22,487 nucleotides of DNA from the NCBI GenBank assembly GCA_021805405.1, contig JAJZFK010000499.1, forward strand, positions 1 through 22,487, written 5' to 3'. Under the pieces are notes generated by a model. It was given only the letters and a program-made list of their open reading frames with translations. It was not told the DNA's origin and searched no databases. Source of the DNA: a bacterium (GTDB taxonomy: Bacteria > Armatimonadota > Chthonomonadetes > Chthonomonadales > Chthonomonadaceae). Positions 7,141 through 14,150 of the stretch are shown piece by piece; the stretch's first letter is position 1, and each line of letters begins with the position of its first letter. The position numbers were made by a program, and so were the translations under genes.

Positions 7141-8308
7141 TTCTCACCTCGGAATGGCGGTAACAGCCATATTCGGACCGAAACCAGTTCATAAACTCTG
7201 CGAGGTCCTCGGCTGCTTCCAACGTTAGGCCATTGTAAAGAGATGCCCTAATGCCGCCCACGCTTCGATGCCCCTCTAACCCAACAAACCCCGCCATGCA
7301 CGCGTGATGTAGAAACGCAGTAGTAAGCTTTTCATTGGGCAGCGTAAAGCTGGCATTCATTTGCGATCGGCTATCACAGCTTGCCCGTCCACGGTAAAAG
7401 CCATCACTCAAATCAATGGAGGCATACACCACGGCAGCCTTGGCACTGTTAATCAAACTCATGTTCACCAAGCCGCCAATCTCGTCCAAAAGCCAGCGAG
7501 TTACGAGGTTTACGGTGTAGATGGCGAACACGGGAGGAGTGTTAAAATTAGATCGATGCTCGGCAAATAGGCGGTAATCCATAATCGAAGGGAGCTTATC
7601 GGGAGCATTTCGCAATACATCCTCGTGAACGATTGCTATCGTGACGCCGGCAGGCCCAAGGTTTTTCTGGGCGTGAGCGTATACAAGTGAATAGTTTGTT
7701 ATGTCGAACGGCTTGCTAAGGAAGTCCGATGACATATCACATACCCGTGGCACATGAGGCAACCCTGGTAAAAATGGAAACTGCAACCCCTCAACGGTTT
7801 CGTTAGAAACATAGTGAAGATATGCTGCGTGGTTCGATAGTTTAAGTTCAGATGGTGCGGGGAGGCGGTGAAATCCCTCATGACAGCCGTTCCAGGCTTG
7901 ATTTACGGCGCCTTCCTTTTCAGCCTCGGCAACTGCTTTTTCGCTCCAGTATCCTGTAGTAATGTAGTCGGCGCATTGGGTGCGCTCCTTCAGCATATTC
8001 ATGGGCACCATACTGAACTGCATTGTTCCACCACCCTGCAGGAATAGAATATGGTAGGTGTACGGAACGTTGAGGAGAGTGCGGATATTTGCTTCTGCCT
8101 CGTCCAGCACATTACGAAACCACGCGGATCTGTGGCTGATGCCTAGCAACGAGATATCTGTGCCAGGTGCCTGCCGAATCGCTTCCTGCGTCTTCTGCAA
8201 CACCGATTCTGGCAGTACACCCGGGCCGCCGGAATAGTTGTGCGTGTTCGTGAAATCCTGGGAGCGATTTGTAGTTAATCTAGTGGTCTTGCTGCGCGTT
8301 GAAATCAC
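7133..8308 (-). CDS. serC: Phosphoserine aminotransferase
   Basis: A PLP enzyme that converts 3-phosphohydroxypyruvate and glutamate to phosphoserine and 2-oxoglutarate in serine synthesis; some homologues also act in pyridoxal phosphate synthesis. Evidence includes NYSGGPGVLPESVL (24-37), the phosphate-binding LFLQGGGTMQFSMVPMN (88-104), DMSSDFLSKP (191-200) and the PLP lysine in AHAQKNLGPAG (Lys215). The protein is 391 residues, about 30 longer than typical, with an 18-residue N-terminal extension before the usual start of homology. The GTG start at 8308 is preceded by GGAGGAG about ten bases upstream. It leads a translationally coupled unit with acyltransferase, P450 and GNAT-like genes. 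This may be the cell's only serC or a second copy dedicated to that pathway; the window cannot decide. Confidence 0.94.
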   Translation of the reverse strand: MISTRSKTTRLTTNRSQDFTNTHNYSGGPGVLPESVLQKTQEAIRQAPGTDISLLGISHRSAWFRNVLDEAEANIRTLLNVPYTYHILFLQGGGTMQFSMVPMNMLKERTQCADYITTGYWSEKAVAEAEKEGAVNQAWNGCHEGFHRLPAPSELKLSNHAAYLHYVSNETVEGLQFPFLPGLPHVPRVCDMSSDFLSKPFDITNYSLVYAHAQKNLGPAGVTIAIVHEDVLRNAPDKLPSIMDYRLFAEHRSNFNTPPVFAIYTVNLVTRWLLDEIGGLVNMSLINSAKAAVVYASIDLSDGFYRGRASCDSRSQMNASFTLPNEKLTTAFLHHACMAGFVGLEGHRSVGGIRASLYNGLTLEAAEDLAEFMNWFRSEYGCYRHSEVRNG

Positions 8309-8443
8309 TGGTTTCCATCTCCTCCATGTCGTGTAGAACCTACATGTTAGGATACTTTGGAAATCCTGGTGCGAGGTGTGAAATATATAACAGTTCGGCA
8401 GTGAAAGATTCCGGTAAGGATTTGTACGAGAGGGGAATTCACG
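8309..8443 (-). promoter_or_regulatory. Leader and presumed promoter region of the serC unit
   Basis: Because a strong terminator ends the preceding operon, the serC unit should have its own promoter here. On the minus strand there is a TATATT box (plus 8382-8387) but no convincing TTGACA-like box at the right distance. A short imperfect dyad, CCTA/TAGG, lies at 8339-8351, between that box and the ribosome site. The promoter position is inferred from the layout, not from a clear match. Confidence 0.3.
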
Positions 8444-8497
8444 AAAAAAGACTGCTGCCAGATGCGCAAGGAGAAATGAACATCCGGGTAGCAGTCT
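8444..8497 (-). terminator. Rho-independent terminator downstream of the glucoamylase-like gene
   Basis: Reading the minus strand, AGACTGCTACC and GGCAGCAGTCT form an 11-bp stem (plus coordinates 8487-8497 and 8449-8459, one G-U pair). An inner GATG/CATC pairing extends it, and TTTTTT (8444-8449) follows immediately. It starts 46 bases after the stop of the gene at 8544-9881 and lies about 135 bases before the serC start. It therefore separates the LacI/pilin/glucanase operon from the serC unit. Confidence 0.85.
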
Positions 8498-8543
8498 GTT
8501 ACGGGTTCGATGTTGTAAGCGACATTTCTAACAGACGCACCTG

Positions 8544-9881
8544 CTAGTGTGACGCCACGTAAACATCCCGGCTGTGGGTAACTCTAAAGCCAGCGCGACG
8601 AAACGCACGTTTGGTGCTAGCAAGCTCAGCCACCAGATGCCAAGGCAGACCACTGCGCACATTCTCGATAGCGAGCATGGCCATCCCTAAATCTATACCA
8701 ATTACATCGCTGTCATACCAGTGATGTGATGGATTTATGGAATCCGGAAATCCATAGCGTCCCCACGCTTTGTCCCCGTAAGTAGAACGGAGATATTTTG
8801 CAGCGCTGATCGCCAGGCTAGGGGATGTCTCTATCGCCGCAATAGCGCCGGTTGGCGAAATGGTACCGTCAATCGGTCCTTGCGGAGCACCGTAAGCACT
8901 ATATCCATCGGGTGCATCGTTTGCATTAAGTCCCCAGCAGTTTGGTCCCAGTCCAGCGTAGGTTGAGGCATGGGCAATACAGAATGCCCTGTTAATGAGA
9001 ATTCCATTTTTGGCAGTCGCGTAATAATTCCAGCCCTCAGGATCACGCTTCCCCCGAAAGTCATAGAATTCCTGCGCCATCTCATGAATGAATATTGGGC
9101 CGCCTGCCAGAGTTGTGAGTCCTTGATAGTTTACGACGGGTCTCTTCCATGCGTGCCATATAGCGGAGGGTGGAGGATTGTGTGGTGCACCTAGTGCCGG
9201 CATTAGCAGCGTCATGAGTTCACAATAGCTGTCCCAATTAGCGTGTATAAACCCCTTTTCGGGGTGCCAACCCATGCTCAAGACGAGCTTGTTCGGTTGT
9301 CTACCGCCGTTTGTGAGCATCCAATGCCAGTCTATCCGCTGGTAGATTTGGTCAGCAAGTCGCTGCACACGGGAATGTGGCCAAAATGCACTGTCTATTA
9401 AAGCGCCCTGCAGCAATAAGGCTGTATCGATGCTGGATACCTCACACTTCCATTGTCGGACCCCGGAGTTAATATCTACGAAGTGGTAGTACCAACCATG
9501 GACCGTACTCAGCCGATTTACCGCGAAATTAAGTGTGATGAGCGCACGGTGATAGGCAGCTTTGTTCGTAATCCATTGGTGTGTGACAGCTATAGGCAGC
9601 GAAGCAAGTGCGTAACCCGTGCTAGCTATGCTGGCAATTGTGAATTTTTTGTACGGTGAATTGTTAGAAGCGCGGTCAAGCGTAAGTCCAGTTTCTGGGC
9701 TGCTCTGCTGCCAGAAGAACAGAAATGCCCTGTGTTCCACCTGGTTGAGAACTCCAGGCAAAATTACTGCAGGTACTTTCACTATTTTGGCACTAACGGG
9801 GCGGGCAAAAAGGGAAATGAGGAAGAACACCGCTAACACACGAAGGAGTGGACTCTTCGAATAAAACATCTGTGATATCAT
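8544..9881 (-). CDS. Secreted putative glucoamylase / endo-beta-1,2-glucanase (Glycoamylase domain, GH144-like)
   Basis: A 445-residue exported protein. Residues 1-31 form a signal peptide (positive N-region, hydrophobic core around LLRVLAVFFLISLF, cleavage near VSA). The remainder follows the Glycoamylase family (PF10091, which includes GH144 endo-beta-1,2-glucanases). Landmarks are FFWQQSSPETGLTLDRAS (55-72), SIASTGYALASLPIA (84-98), GWYYHFVD (129-136), the acidic EVSSIDTALLL (147-157), and NWDSYCELMTLL (215-226), which carries candidate catalytic acids. It likely cleaves a beta-glucan outside the cytoplasm; the exact linkage is not readable. A start at Met5 (9869) is possible, since AACAGG lies directly before the first ATG but about 12 bases before the second. 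It is the last gene of the LacI-led operon, after a large hairpin, and a strong terminator follows. Confidence 0.82.
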   Translation of the reverse strand: MISQMFYSKSPLLRVLAVFFLISLFARPVSAKIVKVPAVILPGVLNQVEHRAFLFFWQQSSPETGLTLDRASNNSPYKKFTIASIASTGYALASLPIAVTHQWITNKAAYHRALITLNFAVNRLSTVHGWYYHFVDINSGVRQWKCEVSSIDTALLLQGALIDSAFWPHSRVQRLADQIYQRIDWHWMLTNGGRQPNKLVLSMGWHPEKGFIHANWDSYCELMTLLMPALGAPHNPPPSAIWHAWKRPVVNYQGLTTLAGGPIFIHEMAQEFYDFRGKRDPEGWNYYATAKNGILINRAFCIAHASTYAGLGPNCWGLNANDAPDGYSAYGAPQGPIDGTISPTGAIAAIETSPSLAISAAKYLRSTYGDKAWGRYGFPDSINPSHHWYDSDVIGIDLGMAMLAIENVRSGLPWHLVAELASTKRAFRRAGFRVTHSRDVYVASH

Positions 9882-9891
9882 CCTGTTAATG

Positions 9892-9931
9892 AGCAGGCTG
9901 CCCTGCAGCAGTTGTGCAAGGGCAGCCTGCT
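9892..9931 (-). repeat. Perfect 13-bp hairpin between the pilin-like and glucanase genes
   Basis: AGCAGGCTGCCCT (9892-9904) and AGGGCAGCCTGCT (9919-9931) are exact reverse complements with a 14-base loop. No T run follows on the minus strand, so it is unlikely to be a complete terminator. It begins 22 bases after the pilin stop and ends about ten bases before the glucanase start. It could protect the 3' end of the pilin message, attenuate read-through or limit ribosome access to the next gene. Confidence 0.75.
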
Positions 9932-9952
9932 TATTCTAGTTAAGCGAGTCTG

Positions 9953-10765
9953 TTACTTAAGCTGACCGCTCTGTTCTGCTGTCTGCAGGGTCGTGCAAAA
10001 GGTATCAATCCAGCTCAAATTCATGGTGCCGAAGTTCATGTTACTTGGGTCAAATGCCCACATGTTTGTATGATCACCGTTGCTTGGCTGGCATGTGGCA
10101 TCCCACGATGTAAATTTTGCATGACCATCCATGAAAACAACGTTACTAGATCGATCGCTTCCGTTGTGGCGTGCGCCGAAGTTTGCGCCGCTCATGCCCC
10201 AATTTGGAATCATTGCCATCCACGGACCGTAATCGGGATACACATCCTTGTTCTCAGCAACGATCAGTGTGCCGGAAGGGTACGGGAACGCGATGCTTGT
10301 ATACTGATTTCCCGCCCACCAGTCGCCTGAACCTATAGCCGCTGATGATCTGAAGAATGCGCGATAATAGAAGTATCCACGGTACGTTTTTGGTGTTGTC
10401 GGGTTGTATCCGCTATTTGCGTTGCCAGATTCGTCGAATACCTGTGAAGCAGGGTTGCTAGGACAACGGAAAATCTGAAGATTTTTGATGTAAGGCTGGA
10501 TGATATCCTTCCAGTTACCCTCAATGTATTTGCTGTCCTGATTGCGAACGAGCGGTAGGAACTCGTCGTAGTCCTGGCTGTACATATTGATTCCAAGACC
10601 AATTTGCTGTAGGTTAGACAGGCAGACCGTTTTTCGTGCCTGCTCGCGGGCCTGGGCAAAAACAGGAAAAAGAATTGCAGCAAGAATTGCGATAATTGCT
10701 ATAACGACAAGCAGCTCAATCAGGGTAAAACCTGAACGAGCATGTATCTCACGGCGAGAATTCAT
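9953..10765 (-). CDS. Prepilin-like protein with H-X9-DG C-terminal motif (DUF1559 type)
   Basis: A 270-residue type IV pilin or pseudopilin-like protein. It has a basic leader with a prepilin peptidase site in RSG|FTLIELLVVIAI (cleavage after Gly12, conserved Glu17), then a hydrophobic helix to about residue 36. AREQARKTVCLSNLQQIG and MYSQDYDE follow, and near the C-terminus RHNGSDRSSNVVFMDGHAKF (His198 region) supplies H-X9-DG. Such proteins are present in very many copies in Armatimonadota and Planctomycetota genomes; their role is poorly known, perhaps as surface or secretion-associated pseudopilins. The ribosome site AAAGGAG (10776-10782) is ten bases upstream. It follows the small membrane protein gene by 39 bases and precedes a secreted glucanase, so it may help export or display of that enzyme. 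Confidence 0.92.
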   Translation of the reverse strand: MNSRREIHARSGFTLIELLVVIAIIAILAAILFPVFAQAREQARKTVCLSNLQQIGLGINMYSQDYDEFLPLVRNQDSKYIEGNWKDIIQPYIKNLQIFRCPSNPASQVFDESGNANSGYNPTTPKTYRGYFYYRAFFRSSAAIGSGDWWAGNQYTSIAFPYPSGTLIVAENKDVYPDYGPWMAMIPNWGMSGANFGARHNGSDRSSNVVFMDGHAKFTSWDATCQPSNGDHTNMWAFDPSNMNFGTMNLSWIDTFCTTLQTAEQSGQLK

Positions 10766-10787
10766 GGCTTCTATGCTCCTTTGAATT

Positions 10788-10802
10788 GCGCATGTAATGC
10801 GC
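10788..10802 (-). repeat. Short 6-bp hairpin ahead of the pilin ribosome site
   Basis: GCGCAT (10788-10793) and ATGCGC (10797-10802) pair around a 3-base loop, filling the gap between the stop of the small membrane protein gene and the AAAGGAG site of the pilin gene. It could tune the relative translation of the two genes; it is too small and lacks the T run needed for a terminator. Confidence 0.4.
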
Positions 10803-10804
10803 GG

Positions 10805-11002
10805 TTATTTCGTGCCCGCTGCGGAACCGCTTGGGCCCGGAATGGATGGTAGTACCGGTTTACCCAACCCAGCCTGCTGTGGAGTGATAGCTCCGCCGGC
10901 AGACGGACTATTCGTAAAATTGCGGTACAGAATAAATCCGACTATCAGAACGACAAGGCCGATTACGCCATATACCAGGCGTGGATCGATCTCTTTTTTC
11001 AT
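10805..11002 (-). CDS. Small single-helix membrane protein of unknown function
   Basis: A 65-residue protein: a short charged N-terminus (MKKEIDPR), one transmembrane helix at about 9-26 (LVYGVIGLVVLIVGFILY), then a Pro/Gly/Ser-rich tail containing GGAITPQQAGLGKPVLP. The positive N-terminus without a cleavage site suggests an anchored protein with an exported tail. Similar small proteins appear to accompany H-X9-DG prepilins in Armatimonadota; this is recollection rather than a checked search. Its ATG overlaps the stop of the LacI-family gene (ATGA at 10999-11002), so the two are translationally coupled, and the pilin-like gene follows after 39 bases. That context makes it a likely real gene despite its length. 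No biochemical function can be assigned. Confidence 0.75.
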   Translation of the reverse strand: MKKEIDPRLVYGVIGLVVLIVGFILYRNFTNSPSAGGAITPQQAGLGKPVLPSIPGPSGSAAGTK

Positions 11003-12063
11003 GTTTGCTTCGCACTCCCTGTATATGCTGCGCAGGATTTTCGAATATCTAGTCCTGGTCGAACACGAACAGCAGTTTCGTCTGGATGCGCACCGCTGAT
11101 ATTTGCTGCCAAAAGTCGAAAGGCGGTTGCAGCCATGTTGTAAATAGGTTGATGAACGCTAGTAAGCGGTGGATCTGTATGGTCGCATAGTGCAGTTGAG
11201 TCGAATCCGACAACAGACACGTCCTCTGGTACACGAACACCGCTCTGTCTTAGCAGCGATATGAGCCTGATGGCAACGTCATCACTCCACGCAAACACTG
11301 CAGTTGGCCGGCCAGGATCCGAGTTGCAGAGCAGTTCAACGGTTGGACCCAAATCATGTTCTGCCGAAAAAGCATCGAAGATGAGGTGATCGTCCACTTC
11401 AATGCCAGCATCTTTCATACCAGCTCGGTATCCTCTCTTACGCTCCCTTGCCGCTCCAGAAACATCGGAGCCCGCGAGATGCGCTATACGCCGATGGCCC
11501 AAAGACACCAGATAGTCCACTGCAAGACGTGCACCTTCGGTGTTATCGCAATCTACAAACCAGTGCTTGTTGCTGGCACTATGGCTAAACATCATCACGA
11601 ACGGAAACCCAGTATCGTGAAGCGCTTCGGCAAGGGGATCCTCTTCGTCACGAAGAAGTAGTGCCCCATCTGCCCGTCCGTCCAGTAAAACCGAGAGCTC
11701 CCGCCGGTGCTTATCTTGCGTGATCTCGTTACCTGCTGATATGTTTCGCGTGTGCAGGAGCACGTCGTAGCCCATTTCCAAAGCTGCATCGGTAATTCCA
11801 TGCATTAGCTCATTTGTAAATCCGGACCATCCAGAAAAGATCGACGGATACTGCATCACGACCGCGACGGTGTGAGTTTGTCGGTGTGTGAGGCCACGCG
11901 CCAGTGCATTTGGGTGATACTGCAACTCGGAAATAGCGCTGCGTACTCGAGAACATGTTTCCTCAGGAATGCCCCGAACTGCACCCTGCCCATTTACGAC
12001 ATAAGAAACAGTCGCAACCGACACTCCTGCTCTCCGTGCTACCTCACGCATCGTCGCTGCCAA
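10999..12063 (-). CDS. LacI-family transcriptional regulator
   Basis: A 354-residue repressor-type protein. The N-terminal helix-turn-helix is TMREVARRAGVSVATVSYVVNG (4-25), followed by the hinge YHPNALARGL (49-58) and a periplasmic-binding-protein-like sugar-sensing domain (about 64-345) with VVGFDSTALCDHTDPPLTSV. The start is a TTG at 12063: GAGGAG lies nine bases upstream, and the family pattern begins three or four residues before REVA. The next start, ATG at 12051, has no ribosome site at proper distance. A near-consensus promoter and a 16-bp palindrome of LacI operator type sit immediately upstream, which predicts autorepression. It leads an operon with a small membrane protein, a pilin-like protein and a secreted glucanase, so its effector is probably a glucan-derived sugar (inference). 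Confidence 0.94.
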   Translation of the reverse strand: MAATMREVARRAGVSVATVSYVVNGQGAVRGIPEETCSRVRSAISELQYHPNALARGLTHRQTHTVAVVMQYPSIFSGWSGFTNELMHGITDAALEMGYDVLLHTRNISAGNEITQDKHRRELSVLLDGRADGALLLRDEEDPLAEALHDTGFPFVMMFSHSASNKHWFVDCDNTEGARLAVDYLVSLGHRRIAHLAGSDVSGAARERKRGYRAGMKDAGIEVDDHLIFDAFSAEHDLGPTVELLCNSDPGRPTAVFAWSDDVAIRLISLLRQSGVRVPEDVSVVGFDSTALCDHTDPPLTSVHQPIYNMAATAFRLLAANISGAHPDETAVRVRPGLDIRKSCAAYTGSAKQT

Positions 12064-12081
12064 CAGTAATTACTCCTCATC

Positions 12082-12097
12082 ACTTAACCGGTTAAGT
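12082..12097. promoter_or_regulatory. LacI-type operator, perfect 16-bp palindrome
   Basis: ACTTAACCGGTTAAGT is its own reverse complement, with the central CpG and flanking AACC/GGTT common in LacI-family operators. It lies at about +1 to +16 relative to the predicted transcript start of the regulator gene, between the -10 box and the ribosome site, an ideal place for autorepression. No second full copy was noticed in the window; only partial AACCGGTT cores occur inside the OstA-like gene. Confidence 0.8.
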
Positions 12098-12104
12098 TGC
12101 TCAC

Positions 12105-12133
12105 ATGATAACCGATAATCCTATAGTTGTCAA
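12105..12133 (-). promoter_or_regulatory. Sigma-70-type promoter of the LacI-led operon
   Basis: On the minus strand TTGACA (plus 12128-12133) is a perfect -35 box. It is followed after exactly 17 bases by TATCAT (12105-12110), a good -10 box. The predicted start, near 12098, abuts the palindromic operator. This is the clearest promoter in the window. Confidence 0.8.
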
Positions 12134-12447
12134 GGTCGAATGCGAAATTCGCAAAAATTGTGGTCTACATGTGCATTAGCGGATGCGCTGCCGTCCTGAT
12201 TTAAGTATCTTAAGAGAAGTTACCGGCCTGAAAAGTTACTAAAACCACGCCTAGCAATCGCAGGCTCTGGTTGTTTACGCAGATGACGGCGCAACAATGA
12301 CAGAATTTGTGCGTCAAATCCTAGTGCGACACTGCTTGTACCTGCATTAACATCCATCCCTTTGCACCGTGCGGTACCTAATGTTGCTATACAAACCATA
12401 TGCCCCTAAGGTATCCTGTGTAAGCATTTAACGCACTGTGCAACGGA

Positions 12448-13572
12448 ATGGATAATATATTGGCGGAACTAAGTGAGACGGAATCTAAGACAGGAAAAGA
12501 AATTCTGGTTGGTAAATCTACCGCCGAAATAACAAAGCTATTAACGGACTGTGGGCAGCCCGCCTATCGTGGACAGCAGGTTGCAGGCTGGATTTATCGC
12601 CGTGGGGCTGTCTCATTTGGCGATATGACAGATTTGCCTCTAGCGTTGCGCAGTGAACTGCTGGAAAAATTTACCCTCGGACTGCCGGAACTTCGGCACC
12701 GTGATGCTGCGCCCGATGGAACAGTAAAATATTTGCTGGCATTTCCGGATGGCCTTACGGTAGAGAGCGTCTACCTGCCATATCAACAACGCGTATCGGT
12801 GTGCCTGTCAACCCAGGTGGGCTGTCCAGCGGGTTGTACATTTTGTGCAACCGGGCAGGGTGGTTTTGCGCGCAATCTTACGAGTGCCGAAATTGTTGGG
12901 CAGCTCCTCTTCATGCAGCGAGAGAGCGAACGCCGTATTTCGCACGCGGTGTATATGGGCATGGGTGAACCGCTTTTCAATTTCGAAAACGTAGTGGCCA
13001 GTTTGAAGGTAATTGGGAGCGAAGTAGGAATTTCACTGCGAAACCTTACCGTTTCCACTGTGGGAGTTGTGCCCGGTATAGAGGCGCTGGCAAACTCTGA
13101 CTTACCGGTTACACTTGCACTCTCACTTCACGCGCCAGACGATGACTTGCGGCAACAGCTTATACCAACGGGCCGAAAGTGGAATATCAGCGAAATAATG
13201 CGGGCCTGCCGCTACTATACCCGCCAGACGCGCCGCAACCTCACCTTTGAGTACCTTCTCATTGGTGGCGTGAATGACAGTGTGGAGCAGGCCCGAAAGC
13301 TAGCCACCTTGTTGAACACGTGGCGCCTACCAGGTAATGTCAACCTCATTCCATTTAACTATGTTGAAACCACCAGCGGCTTTAAACGGCCTACTCCCGA
13401 GGCAATCAAGCTGTTTAGGGAAGAGCTTGAAAAAACAGGCCGAGTAGCGACACAGCGCATGACGCGGGGTAACGTAATAGCAGCAGCATGTGGGCAGTTA
13501 AGGCGTAAGGCGGCAGAAGTTCAGCAATTCGACATCCGACTAGAACCAGTGGGTTCGCCGGCAGCCGAATGA
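12448..13572 (+). CDS. rlmN: Dual-specificity rRNA/tRNA adenine C2 methyltransferase RlmN
   Basis: A radical SAM enzyme that methylates C2 of A2503 in 23S rRNA and, in many species, A37 of some tRNAs. The 374-residue protein has the iron-sulfur motif CPAGCTFC (Cys126, Cys130, Cys133), the SAM-binding GMGEP (171-175), and both catalytic cysteines: Cys119, seven residues before the cluster as in E. coli, and Cys348 in AACGQLR. The N-terminal helical domain (about 25-85) resembles other members. The ribosome site before ATG 12448 is poor, with only GGA adjacent; the N-terminal 20 residues are variable, so the start is less certain than the function. Its stop overlaps the next gene in ATGA (13569-13572), placing it at the head of the Lpt export operon. 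Confidence 0.96.
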   Translation: MDNILAELSETESKTGKEILVGKSTAEITKLLTDCGQPAYRGQQVAGWIYRRGAVSFGDMTDLPLALRSELLEKFTLGLPELRHRDAAPDGTVKYLLAFPDGLTVESVYLPYQQRVSVCLSTQVGCPAGCTFCATGQGGFARNLTSAEIVGQLLFMQRESERRISHAVYMGMGEPLFNFENVVASLKVIGSEVGISLRNLTVSTVGVVPGIEALANSDLPVTLALSLHAPDDDLRQQLIPTGRKWNISEIMRACRYYTRQTRRNLTFEYLLIGGVNDSVEQARKLATLLNTWRLPGNVNLIPFNYVETTSGFKRPTPEAIKLFREELEKTGRVATQRMTRGNVIAAACGQLRRKAAEVQQFDIRLEPVGSPAAE

Positions 13573-14150
13573 ACTTAAAACAGGCTACTATCCTGCTGGT
13601 TGCTGCTGTATTGTGCGGGTGCGGTGTTTCGGCACAGCAGCGACAACAGCTGGTTCTTGAACGGGCACGCATGAAAGAACGCGAGAAGCTTGCGGCAATT
13701 CCGGGAATGTTTGCTGGTAGCGGCTGTCTTATTCCGTGGCGCGCCCCTGATCCTGCCCACCGTAATGGCAGACCAATCTCTGTGCTCGTAGCCCGAGCCG
13801 CGATAGGCATTGTTCAGGTGAACGGTAACGCGGCAGTGGTGAAGTTGCAGCATGTTAAGGCATTGATCTACCGAAACAACCGTCCTGCGTTTAAACTTAC
13901 GGCCGATGCAGTTACGGGTAATCAAGGAGAGATGTCAGTGGCTGCCGATGGTAACGTGCTTTTTCAATCCACCAACACTCCCCCCGATCTAATGGTGACT
14001 GCCAATCGTGCCACCTGGTCTAGAACCTCGCACCTATTGACGGCAGATGGAAATGTTAAGGCGGTAAGGCGACAGCATGGGGGCCCCGATATTGTCCGGA
14101 TGGGTAGTCATATGGTCTACAATACCGAGAATGGTGAGTTGAGTTATTGA
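13569..14150 (+). CDS. LptC-like exported lipoprotein of the LPS transport bridge
   Basis: A 193-residue protein with an N-terminal signal and a possible lipobox ending LCGC (Cys18), predicting export and perhaps lipid anchoring. After a helical stretch (about 24-45), residues 75-193 are beta-rich, with alternating patterns such as KLTADAVTGNQGEMSVAADG and LLTADGNVKAV that match the LptC/LptA/OstA jelly-roll fold. LptC normally passes lipopolysaccharide from the LptB-F-G complex to LptA. Position supports the assignment: it overlaps rlmN by 4 bases and is followed by an OstA-like gene, lptB and a LptF/G permease. E. coli LptC is anchored by a membrane helix rather than a lipid, so the lipobox would be a variation. 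It could equally be a short LptA. Confidence 0.68.
   Translation: MNLKQATILLVAAVLCGCGVSAQQRQQLVLERARMKEREKLAAIPGMFAGSGCLIPWRAPDPAHRNGRPISVLVARAAIGIVQVNGNAAVVKLQHVKALIYRNNRPAFKLTADAVTGNQGEMSVAADGNVLFQSTNTPPDLMVTANRATWSRTSHLLTADGNVKAVRRQHGGPDIVRMGSHMVYNTENGELSY

Larger units (their letters stand above)
12064..12447. other. Divergent intergenic region between the regulator and rlmN
   Basis: Its left part holds the regulator's ribosome site, operator and promoter. A further 13-base palindrome, TGCGAAATTCGCA (12141-12153), lies eight bases upstream of the -35 box. Between about 12160 and 12447 no gene, tRNA or strong hairpin was seen. A promoter for the rlmN-led operon must lie here or overlap its start, but no convincing -35/-10 pair was found. 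Confidence 0.5.

Noticed and set aside
6104..7194. Plus-strand frames of 136-146 codons opposite the P450 and acyltransferase genes
   Set aside because: They are antisense to genes with intact catalytic motifs and have no recognisable features of their own.
8505..8520. GGTTCGA, resembling a tRNA T-loop
   Set aside because: The flanks do not form a T-stem and there is no acceptor, D- or anticodon-arm structure around it.
8299..8547. 82-codon plus-strand frame across the serC leader
   Set aside because: It overlaps the serC start, the terminator and the end of the glucanase gene on the opposite strand, and its protein has no recognisable features.
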